A model generated the notes under the pieces. It saw only the letters and a list, made by a program, of their open reading frames with translations. It made no database searches and was not told the origin of the DNA. Positions 30,001 to 42,000 of a stretch of 64,000 nucleotides of DNA are shown here, piece after piece; within the stretch, counting starts at the first letter, position 1; every line of letters begins with the position of its first letter. The stretch covers positions 7,078,465 through 7,142,464 of the forward strand of contig CM057149.1 in assembly GCA_029964075.1 (NCBI GenBank), given 5' to 3'. A program made the translations under genes and the position numbers. Source of the DNA: Patiria pectinifera. Lineage: Eukaryota; Echinodermata; Asteroidea; Valvatida; Asterinidae.

Positions 30001-33000
30001 GGTTCCATCTGGATCAGACTGACTGCTTCGTCGTCTGTAATCCCTTCCTCCAGGACAAACTCCACCAAGGGAAGGATGTCTGTAAATGAAGGGATGGGTT
30101 TCTGGTTACGGCAAATCACGAACAAATCATTCACATTGGAGAGGAGGGAGAGCATGGTTTCATATTCCCCTCCCCCTTCACCAACATAATTTATAAACAC
30201 AGTATACTCAGTGTTGTTCAAGGGCTTGGGAGAAAAATTCACAAGCTTACTCGGTTGGGACTTGAAAACCACGACCTCCTGCTTACTAGTGAAGACATCT
30301 AAATACTCGACCACTGAGCTTGCCAAGGTCGGCTGGCCAGTTCAGGTCTGCTGTAGCAGCACGTCCTAGAACCAAACTAATCAAACGGCACGGGCTGACT
30401 CGTGTCGACCCGGGTAAACTAAACGAACGTACCCTCTATGAGATGGAATTTGCGTCAGGAAGATGTAAACACTGAGTGTACCGTAATTTTCGGAATATAA
30501 GCCGCGGCTTATACGTTGAATTTGCCCATGAAAATGTTTACTGCGGCTTATACACAGGGCGGCTTATACGCCGAGCCTTGAAGAATAAAAATAAGATTCA
30601 CATGTGTATTTAATGTACTGGTACAAGAAGAGATGTGTTGCTGAAATGAATTATAAATTAAGAAAGTTATTAACAAACCGAAACCACGTCTCACGTAAAG
30701 GTACCGAGCGGTAAAAAAGTACGGTGATGAAAGCTGTCTTCGACACTTGCCACCAGCCACGATACTGATACTGGTACAGTGCAGCAGTGATATGCAGGCA
30801 TGCTTTCCCAACAGCGGACCACACCATTTGTGGTAACAAAGGGGTATTCTTTCTTGGGAACAATAATTACCAATATTTTCGCTGTTTAAAAAAAAAGAAA
30901 AAAGACCACTAAGATTTTTTTGGCGTTCGAAACATTTTTTTATTACATAATCAGTTGTTCAACGTCACAGTATATTTTGTTTTCTTGAAATGTATTCAAG
31001 AAACGATGTATAACTCAAAAGAGGGACTAAATCACCCCTTACAAAATTAATGGAATCGTCTATTAAAATGTCCGCTTCGTTTTGACTATTTCCGAAGAAA
31101 GTTACGATCGAAACTTGAGTTTTTCTCGCAACTAATCGCAAAAATTTGATGTTTTGAGGTAAAAACGGACCTGTTTATTCTTAGGACAAAACAAATCAGC
31201 ATCTGTTGCCACAAAGCAAGATTTGTAGCGCTCCAGTCAGACAACACACGGTGGGTTTCATACTCTCTCACGTGCTGTGGGAAAATGTTGTCATTCATGA
31301 TTCACCGGCGTGCGTGGCGCAGGCTGCCGGGCTATGACGGGGCAGCCGGCAGCAGTTCCCAGTGTTTATTTCTCATCAATTCCCATATTTGTTTGTAAAA
31401 GTATCGATTGTAAATGATTTGATATAACTTTTGTGGTCCTTTAAATAGCTTCTGTAGTGTAAATGGAACTGGTTCAGAGCATTTGACTAGAATTTGGAGG
31501 CCTTACAAAATTGAAACCGCAGCGGTCGGTGCGGCTTATACGCCGGTGCGGCTTATACGCCGACTTCAAATCTTAATTTGCAGATTTTTGCGTGCTGCGG
31601 CTTATACGCCGCGCGGCTTATATTCCGAAAATTACGGTACAGTGTTTATAAAATACGACGACGAAGGTAAACAAATATTGTGCCAACAATAAAAAATTGT
31701 ATCAACTATAGCAAACCTAGCTAACCTAAAATATTTGAGTATGAAATTAATCAAGATAACCTTTGAAACATACGCTGTGAACTTCTTTCTATTCTTTCGG
31801 CTCATCTCTAGCTAGCATTACACTGACCGTTATGTCAGCTTGTACTTAAGTGTATTTCATGGAGTGGATATGCTTACTCTGTCAAGTGCATATTTTTAAA
31901 CGAATTCTTACTCTAAACTTAGTGTGCACTTTGCAGTCTGGTTCAGATATTGGGAGGGCGTCACAGTTCAGGTTACTTTCTTAACATTCAGAATTAGATT
32001 TTAAGCATGGTTGCAATATTTGAATTGGAAACAAACATGAATTTAGCCTACATGGGTTTCAAGATGAAGCCAAGAACTGTGCCAAGACAAAAATGACTTA
32101 CCAAATGAAGAGAACGAGTGAACGAATGGCTGAGCACAGTTGATGCATTGGTTGCCCTGGTTGTTGAGCAGAGGGTTGGTGGTAGAACAGCGGTAACACA
32201 TGGGTAAGATGTCCTGAAAAACAGAAACATAGAAAAACATTTGTAACTGAAGCCTGCCAACTGGGTGGAAAATTTTTGCATAATCGACTTTAAGCGAGTG
32301 TTAGCAGAGGCGTATTCAAGTAATAGTGGATGGCATGCACATTTCCCTGGTTCACATCCACTCTTCATCTGTTTACATGTGGGAATCAATGCATGTATAC
32401 CAGGAAAGGCAGGCTCTTGCCTTACACCTAGAACTTCGTAGGCTGGTACCAGCTCCTCCACCCTATATTAAGAGGGAGGGAACCAGTAGAAAAACGCTTA
32501 TATCTTCTAGATTCCCCTTGTAGTTGAGACCATCATGAGTCCCGAGAAGTCCTCACAAGTCCATCACAAGTCCTTGAGTCCCAAGTCACGTCACAGGGAG
32601 GAAAAAGGTGCTTAAATTTGTAACGTAACCATGCAAATCTCCATGTGCACGTAATCGTTAGTACATCTACGCCATGAAATAGTGCTTTAGGTTAGCGCAA
32701 GTTTCTGCTATAGTTAGCACAGCTTTTCAGCTTACTGATAAGTAGCGCTATAAAATTGGGCCCAGACTTGTGATAGACTTGTGATTGATTTGTGATGGAC
32801 TTGACTGCAACCTACCTCAGCATCGTGGAATGGCTTGGACCTGATGGTGATGCTGCCGACGTCGATGGACTCCTGAAAGCGCAGAGGGATCCTGAGCGAT
32901 TGCAACTTCTCAAAGGCAAAGCGTGCCAGCTTGTAGGCTGCTAGTGAGCGACTCTGCTTAGCCAAAGCATACAGGGTGTTACTGATGAGGAGAGGTGAAT

Positions 33001-36000
33001 ACCGTCAAGGAAAGAAAAGTCCTTAACAGTTTGACCAAGAACTCATGGCTCACCAACTTCATTTGGGTTTGACACAGAGCCAATACAACAGCCAAGGGCC
33101 AACCTAAAGAGATTTAAATTTTTTAGCTGGTAATGCATTTTAGCAAAGCAAATTATTTCTGTGCTTTCCTCAAGACAGTAAGGTAAAAAAAAAAAGAGTA
33201 AAATTTCTGAACAGAGTACGAGCTGCCTTAAGTGTTCAGGAAAAGAAGAATATTATAAGATGTACATCAGATTCGAACCAGCCAACCGATCCCGTTAGCT
33301 CGGTGGTTGAGTGGTAAGACATCTGCACTAAAAAGCAGGAGGTCGTGGGTTCGAGTCCCACCCGAGTGAATTTTTCCAACTTTCACTCAGGAGGTGACAC
33401 ACTGAGTATACAGTGTTTAAAAGTCGGTGAAGGGCAAAACCTAATTTGAAGAGAAGAATACATGTAGTTCCCATAAAAAGAAAGATCAATCTAAATTTGA
33501 AAATACTGCCTGAAAAATCATGGCTCTATTTTCCCCACAAAAACGTCAAGGCTTGCCGAAGTTTCATTTTCAGTTTAAGACATTCGTTATACCCAGTATA
33601 CACTGTATACTCAGTGTGTCACCTCCCGAGTGAAAATTGGAAAAAATCACTCGGGTGGGACTCGAACCCACGACCTCCTGCTTTCTAGGTTCGCTGGTTC
33701 TTTGGATTCAGTAAAAGAAAAAGACGCGGGTAAAGGATACACCTTGCTGATTCCGTGTGGGATGTCCTTGATAATGGCGTGCCAGAGGTAGCGAGCCATG
33801 TTGAACAGAGCATCGGGTAAGTGAGATGTGAAGGGCTCGTCCGTGTAGCGCTGGATGGAGTGGTACACGTAGTACATCTCAGCTTTGGACTGGAACTCGT
33901 GAAACTTGGCCAACATGTCCTCTTGCTTGGCTTCATCGGCTGTAGGTAAAAACATAAAAAAACAGCATTAACACTTTCCTCACCAGAGATTAATTTTTTT
34001 CTAAATTGCTATTTTTTCTTGCAAAGCAAAACAAAAATCATTCTTTTGAATGAGACATCAAATGGAAATAAATTGCCCCACATTAGGCCCCCAAAATATA
34101 ATAATCGATCTCTGGTCAGACCGAAGTTCCGGAATTGATGCGGCGACGTGTTTTTTGTGTGTGTGTGTGTTTTTTTTGTTTTTTTCAAGCTTGAATTGTA
34201 CAGACAAGGTGGGTATTTTTTTGCTTTTTTGTTAATTCCCCCCCCTCCCCCCCGCCATTTTCTCAACGGATTCACATGATTCACGAGGGTTGACTTTTGA
34301 GGCAAAAAAAAATGAATTTCTGGAAAAAAACAGAGAAATCACGTCCCTGAGCAACCCAAATATAACAGCTTTTTTTTCAGATATTTTTTTTTATTAAAAT
34401 GGAACTTAAAGTTGAAAATTTGGTTAGGAGAATGTTTCTTTTGTAGAGCACAGATAGAACTTCTTAAATGTTGTCTTGCTTACCTCCAGAGATCTCCAGA
34501 CATTGCATGGACAGCATCCAGAAATAGTAACCAGCGTCGTTGAATCGACTCTCCAGCACGGCATTGTGGGTAAGCTGCTCCAGCACCCTGACCGCCTCGT
34601 CCTGGCGACCAGCCTTGTGGAATGCTGGGAAGGGAAAGATGTGTAACCATGGTAACGTGAAAGAGATTTGTGAAGGCCAAACTTGTATCCATATTTATTT
34701 ACCATTTTTACAATTAACCTATTGCCGTTTGCCAGTTAGCCCGACCCTTAGACAACCCAATGAAATTTTGTACGTTAAGTTTTGTTTGTCTCAGATTTTT
34801 CGTGTCCCGCGTATATCATGTAATTGGACAATATTTCACAAGCTGCGTTGACGCGATTGTACTGTGATAGGTTAATTACAAAAATATTTACTTGAAAAAA
34901 ATACAAACTTTCAAAGAAAGTTCATCAATTTCAAGCCTAACAGATATGATGTATCTATTTTATATAAAAGAATCATCCTACCTCTTTGTGCTTCTTCAAA
35001 TCGATCATTTTCAGCCAACCATTGGGCGTAGGGCACATACACATCATCCTATGACAAAACAGAGACAGTAAAAAAAGACTTGAATTATACAAAAATTATT
35101 CACTTTAGAATGAGACATTGAACAAACAAAAATAATGCACCAATGATTAGTTCTCGAATAGTAACTGAAGAAATTGTCATTATTTTCATATCGAGTGTAA
35201 TTTAGGTGATGTTTTTCAAGAATATGTGTGAAAAAAAACCCAACTCAAATCCAATGTGACCCACTATGCAATCAAGGTATTATGTCGCAAAAAAAGTGAA
35301 ATTGAATTATATATGTATGACATAGATGGAAAGCCCACAAAACAAGCTTTCATTTGAGGTCCATAGCCCCTCCTGTTCTGGAGATATGACGCATTTGCAT
35401 ATTAAATACTTCCTTGGAGTTTGAATTACACAACTCAGAAAACAGGCTTTGAAATAGCTGGCTCTGTTGTAGATTTAGGCTTGATGCACTCTAAACTGTA
35501 ACCTTTTCCTACTTTATTCATCAAAATTAACATTTCTGTCAATGAACCATGAAACGTTAGGTAATAAAGACGGCATTCATGACCAAAAATGAAAATCACA
35601 TTTTAACGACATTTTTACAATCTCAGCGTTGAGCGAGCCATTACACGATAATGCACAACGGGTCACAAATACCCTTTTCAGGGAGTTGCAAATGCCCAAA
35701 GTAAATAGAAAATAGGCTTTTCAGTCAAAATGCAACAAACTGAACTTCATTGCGATAATATGAAGTTGAAGGTCTACATTTTTCCCTCACCTTAAGCTCT
35801 GGGTGTTTCTCCACCAGTGTGAATGCTGCGTCCCAGTGTCTGGTCTCCACGTGCAGCAGGATCAGAGCCTTGGTGTCTCCCATCTTGGTGTAAGTCTCGC
35901 TGGCGTAAGCGTACTGCTCCATCTTCTTGAAGAAGTAAGCGCAGCGGGACAGCGGCTCCCTCTCCGCCTTGTCCAGCTTACGAGCAACATCGATCAGCCT

Positions 36001-39000
36001 GCGAAATACAAAATAAATCGCAAATTGAAAATCCAAACATTTTATTCATTGAAAATGTGTAGTAATGTCACTAACCTTACATGGTCCTCTTAAAACTACT
36101 AAAACTTCGCTTCAACCTAATTTTGGTCCCAATAATCCCAATACTAACGTCATGGTGCCATGGTCCTAACGATACTAGCACATCATTTAAATTTAGCACT
36201 TTATGGTAAATCTTGTTACGTCCTCCATATTCCATCTAGCACTTTATGTAAACCTAGTTACCGTCCCCACAATCCCAATTTAGCACTTAAATGTTACCCT
36301 AGTTATGGTCCCCACAATCCCACTAGCACTTTATGCCAAGCTTGCTATGGTCCCCATAATTCCATTAGCACTTCATGTACAATCCCAAAAGCATTTCACT
36401 CAATGTATGATCCCAATAGATTTTCATTTCAACCCCTAAGTCCCTTTAGCCCTATGTAAGCCCACTTATGGTCCTATAAGGGTTCCTTTAGCCTTAGATG
36501 TTGGCCCAGTTATGGTCCTATAAAGGTCTTTCTAGCCCTACGTAACAGCCCAGTTATGGTACTATAAAGGTCCCTCTAGCCTCATGTCAGCCCAGTTATG
36601 GTCCTAAAAATGTGCCTCTAGCCATACATGTCAACACCGTTTATGGTCCTACAAAGGTCCCTTTAGCTTTACACATCAGCCTGGTTATGTGCCTATAAAG
36701 GTCTCCAGCCTTACATGTCAGCCCAGTTATGGTACTATAAAGGTCCCTCTAGCCTCATGTCAGCCCAGTTAGGGTCCTATGAATGTGCCTCTAGCCATAA
36801 TGTCAACACCGTTTATGGTCCTACAAAGGTCCCTTTAGCTTTACACATCAGCCTGGTTATGTGCCTATAAAGGTCTCCAGCCTTACATGTCAGCCCAGTT
36901 ATGGTACTATAAAGGTCCCTCTAGCCTCACGTCAGCCCAGTTAGGGTCCTATGAATGTGCCTCTAGCCATAATGTCAACACCGTTTATGGTCCTACAAAG
37001 GTCCCTTTAGCTTTACATGTCATCCTGGTTATGTTCCTATAAAGGTCTCCAGCCTTACATGTCAGCCCAGTTATGGTACTATAAAGGTCCCTCTAGCCTC
37101 ACGTCAGCCCAGTTTTGGTCCTAAAAATGTGCCTCTAGCCATACATGTCAACAACATTTATGGTCCTACAAAGGTCCCTTTAGCTTTTCACTTCAACCCA
37201 GCTATGTTCCTATAAAGGTCCCCAGCCTTACATGTCGGCCCAGTTATGGTCCCCGATGATCTCGATGGCCTTGAGGTGTTCTCCAGCTGACAGGTACATC
37301 TCGGCAGCTGCCCGAGGCTCGTTGATGTTCTTCGCCCAGTCAGCTTGCTTGGTGATCAAGAGCTTCTTGTCTTGTGGATCTCCCGAACCAATGAACTCCT
37401 TTCAAATTAAAAAAGAAATAATCTTGAAATCTCTGTTTTTCTGATTGAGCTTGGAGCTGAATGGGCCAAGTATTTAGTATCAAGATTTGATATGTTATTT
37501 CATTTTGAGGTGTAATGGAAACGGCAGAATGCATCATCTCCTGACGATGACTAGAGCAGGCTAGTGGAGACGTTGAGACCAAAGACAAGTTGTTTTAGAA
37601 ATAAGCAGGACAGTTCTTATCAGAACTAAAAACTACTTAGCGAAAGTTGATAATAAGCAGGACAAGTTCTTATCAGAAATAAATATCTACTGAGCGACAG
37701 TTGTTATTGCCACATGGTGTTACCGCAAACCAAAATGAAAGTGGCAGAATGCAACTTAAAAAGACCTTGAAAAGCCACTTCCTTTTCCCCTACACCCCCA
37801 TAAAAGATAAAATAATTAATCAACCCTTTAAGTATATTATAAGGGCAATTCCACGGTTACTCACGGTACATTTTTGATGTACTTTTGAGTTTCCTTGAGC
37901 TGTAATTACCTTGCTGAAAAGGTTTAATAACTGTTATCCCCATGGCAGATAGAGAACACCTAGACCTACCTAAGCACCAAAGATGACATCCAGAAAAATG
38001 TGTAATGTATGATAAACAAGACACACAAAATTGGTTACTCACACGTGAGTAACTGTGGAATTGCCCATAAGTATAATACAACCCTAACCCTAACGATCCT
38101 CAACCAGCCAAACCTCAACACCAGGGTTTGTTGGTATCTGTTAGGATGAGTACTGCACTAGTAAACTGCCTGCGCTTTATGTGGGATTAGGCATACAGTC
38201 CAACTGTTTATGTGCACAGTTTACCATATGGAGTTGGGATTTGCAAGGATGAGGAAGGTTCCTAGTAAATCACCCTAAGGGGTTAGGGTCATAGTAACAA
38301 TACATGACATGTCGGTCAGAGTAGACTGACCATAAAATAAAGTTAAAACATCTGATCTTTCTAAGAACCAAAAATGGTCACAGTTAGCCACTTCATGAAA
38401 TCCTTCTCTCAATGTTAAAATACATCAAATCATGCATATGAAAGGATTTTTCTATCCTTCCGTTGGAAACTTTTTGCTTTTACCTTTGCATGGTCAAACA
38501 TTCGTAGATCGGTGTACATATTCATGGCTCGCTGCTCCTGGCCAGCTCTCTTGTACAGCTTGGCTGCCTCGGCAAACTTGCCCTGGTAGGCGTAGACGTC
38601 GGCTAGGAATAACTGGTCGTTGACTTCACCTCGACGCTTACGTTCCTGTCAACAAGAAACCGATAAATGAGTTTTGCCTCACTTTTCTGAAACAATCTTG
38701 TTCAGTTTCAGATTTAGGAGGACTCGATGCATCTTTAATTGTTGTTTCTTTAATTTTGAAATTTTTATTTATTTTTAATTCTACTTATTACTTGTGTTTA
38801 ACTTTCTAATGAAGTTTATGTAATAACAGTGCAAGTCAGCTTTCCACTGCGAATTGGTCTAATAAAATATTAATATGATAATATGAATATGAATGAGCAG
38901 TAGATGTGCTTGTCACCAGCCATGAGGGATCCAGGGGGGAGACAGGGCACTGGTTCATGTACGCATTGCACAAAGTCAGCATCTTCTCAGAGGTGTCAGG

Positions 39001-42000
39001 TGTGTTTAAATGTCCCCCCTGTGGTCTCCCCTAACTTTCTCTTTGGAACCGTCGAACCAAAAAAAGGTCAAGGGTCTTGTAAGCAAATGCGGCTCATCAG
39101 GCCGGGTTTACCTATGGTTTCCTTGGCATGAAACAACTGAGAATATTTCTATTCCCTCTGGATGGGATGCCAGTCCATTGCAGGTTACTCCCAAGCTAAT
39201 GCCAGTACCCATTTCACACTCCTCAGTCAGGAGAGGCTAGTGGTGTAAAGTGGCTTGCCCAAGGACATAATACAATGGCAGCAGCCGGATTTGAACCCCT
39301 TAACTTCTGATCCTGAGTCATAAACCACTGGGCCACACTCCCCTGGACATTTCAGGCTATGTGTTATATCTTCAGACTCTGCTACCAAAATGTGCTACAA
39401 AACATTTTGTTTTAGAGCTTGAACAGCCGTAATGATCAAGTTGGGAATAACAAAATAGGTCCAATTTTACGGAGAATAGCTTGCCAGCAAAACTGCCTTG
39501 CAATGTACACTGCCTATCAATGGGACTCAGCTGATTTTCTCTTGGCACACAAATTTGCTAAGCAATTTTTTCTGTGTTTAGCAAGTTTCAGTGATTAACA
39601 GCTCCATGATATCAGCCCCCTCAAGCAGCTTGCACACCATGCCTACCTCAATACTATGTATGAGCTCCAAGTAGCGGATATCTCGCACCCTGATGAAAGC
39701 CTTCTTGGCCGTGTCAAAGTCCAGGCCTTCCATGGCCTCGTGTGCCAAGGCCGTCCAGTCTTTGTTGGTAACACCCAGGCAGGCTACACGGTAGGCATCC
39801 CTAACGCAGAAATATAATCATTTGGGTTTATATAGCGCCGTAAGTCTCAAAGTGCTTCAAACTTATTACCCCTGTTCCCCAGGCCATGAAACATTTTTTT
39901 TCTGCAGCAGCTGCAGATCATTCTGGTCTCTACCTTCACAGGTACACATTTATACTCCTGGTTTTAGAGAGGCAATTGTAGTTAAAGGGAAAATACAACA
40001 TTTGCAAACATCAAAAAATAAAACTACCAAATCATTTTGAAATAGCTTGCTGGACTGTTAGTGAATGACAGTGTAAAGCATCCTGTAAAATCATGGCACC
40101 TGGTTTTTTTTCCAAATACTGGCCCCAATTGACCATCGCACTTGTTTGCAATTGATTACACACCTATGAACGGGTACAAGCCAGACTGGTTCCCTGACCT
40201 TACAATTCCCCAATGTACATGATGTATGTAAACTGCTCTGTTTCTTCTTACATGTATATGGAGTCAGGGAACCAGACTACAGGAAAATGATTGTTTTTCT
40301 TGGTTTTTATAGCATTTTCGAACCCAAAACCTCAAAAAAGTCTGTGTAACTGTATTTGCTATATATTTCCAACCCCCCAATTCCATCCATTTCTGAAAAT
40401 TACAGCACAAGCAAATGATGTATATTCCCTTTACGTGTCTTGCCCAAGAACACAAGCACCACGTTAACCATCAGGGTTTGAACCCAGGTACCATCACATA
40501 TGAGTGGAACACTGTAACATCCAGTTTTAGTTCAAAGAGCATCTTTGTAAGCTAAGCAGCTCTCCAAAGAGAGCTGATCTTCAAACATGTCACGGTTACT
40601 CGCTTTTTCTCCCCCTTTTTAATTTTTATTAGATAATGCCAAGAAAACACAGGAAGCACCCATAATCCAAAATGACTCTTGACTCAGGAAATAAGTCTAG
40701 GAATGAGAAACAATTGAGCTTGTTAATGAAGCTCTTGACAGAGAGTGGCTTATAAAATGATGGGAAGCAAGATTGTGGTTTTCGATTCTCGAAAATAGCT
40801 CATTATAAATTGTTTAGTTTTTGGATGCTAGCTTGTTCTCTTAGAAAACACAATCAAGTCACACCAATAAGCATATTTACAAGAACAGTATTTTACAATA
40901 AGAGTTTAACTGTCACTTTGTTAATAGTCTTCGGAGTGAAATGGAGGAAATTCAGATCATTTTCGGTATTGTTGATGGAGGATATGACCCGGGATGCTAC
41001 GGTTGTGTGCAGTGATTTGTGCTTCAGATGGCCCTTGCGCGAGTATCACTCAACTGAACTATGCATGCTGCTTGTTACAGCGGCATGCATAGTTATCATG
41101 GAAGTCGATGTCACACATTGACATCAACTCCTATAAGCAACATCATCATCAGCAGGCACTAGCACGCACTGTGGATTGTCACGTTATGGAAACACTTTCT
41201 AGCAATGTATACCATAGTCCAACGCACGTATACCATTCAAATGAACTGTGACAAACCTTTGATATTGTTCATCCCCTGTTACTTATGACTTGTGACTGGA
41301 CTTGTGAATTACTTGTGACAAGACTTGCATCGGTGTGGACTTGTGATGGACTGTACTACAACACTGTTTGCTAGGTCTGGAAGATGGTCTTAAAGGGAAT
41401 ACACAACATTTGCTTTTGCTATAATTTTCAGAAATGGATGGATTTGGGAGTTAGTATTTTATAGCAAATATTGTTACACTGACTTGTTTGACGTTTTGGG
41501 TTTGTAGATGCTGGAAAAACCAACTAAAACAATTATGTTCTTATAGTCTGGTTCCCTGACCCCACTTAAGATGAAACGGATCGACTTACAGTCAGGGAAT
41601 TGTAAGGTCAGGTAATCAGCCTACCAATTCACAGGTGTATAATCGATTGCAAACAAAACGGGGACTAACTAAATATGATAAATTGGGAGCAGTATTTCAA
41701 AAAAGCCTTCTTTTTTTTTCGAAATTGATACAAAAATACCATGTTTCTTGAAAATGTCAGCACACCAGGTGCCATGATTTTACAGGATGCTTTAGACTGT
41801 CACTCACTAACAATCCAGTAAGGTATTTCATGATAATTCGGTAGTTTTATTTTTTGATGTTTGCAAATGTTGTATATTCCCTTTAAATGGCATGGAGCTT
41901 TTGTGACCAGTTTGTGCTGTTGAGAAGTGTGAGCTCAGTGTTGGAACAGTTGATAGTACTGTGTGGCAATTCCCTTGTGGTCAAAACTTGTGGATCCTTG

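Noticed and set aside
29805-30326. 173-residue single-exon minus-strand protein starting [12 protein letters not shown]
   Set aside because: Only 29865-30079 is homologous to IFT122. The upstream part is a reversed SINE and intron read through the acceptor.
31500-31692. Plus-strand frame [16 protein letters not shown]...
   Set aside because: Produced by the CGGCTTATACG repeats at the right end of a transposon.
33300-33366. tRNA gene
   Set aside because: A and B boxes are visible, but acceptor and anticodon stems do not form, and related copies at 30230 and 44066 show it to be a SINE head.
38086-38105. Interstitial telomere
   Set aside because: Only about two and a half CCCTAA units; it is the tip of a dispersed repeat family.
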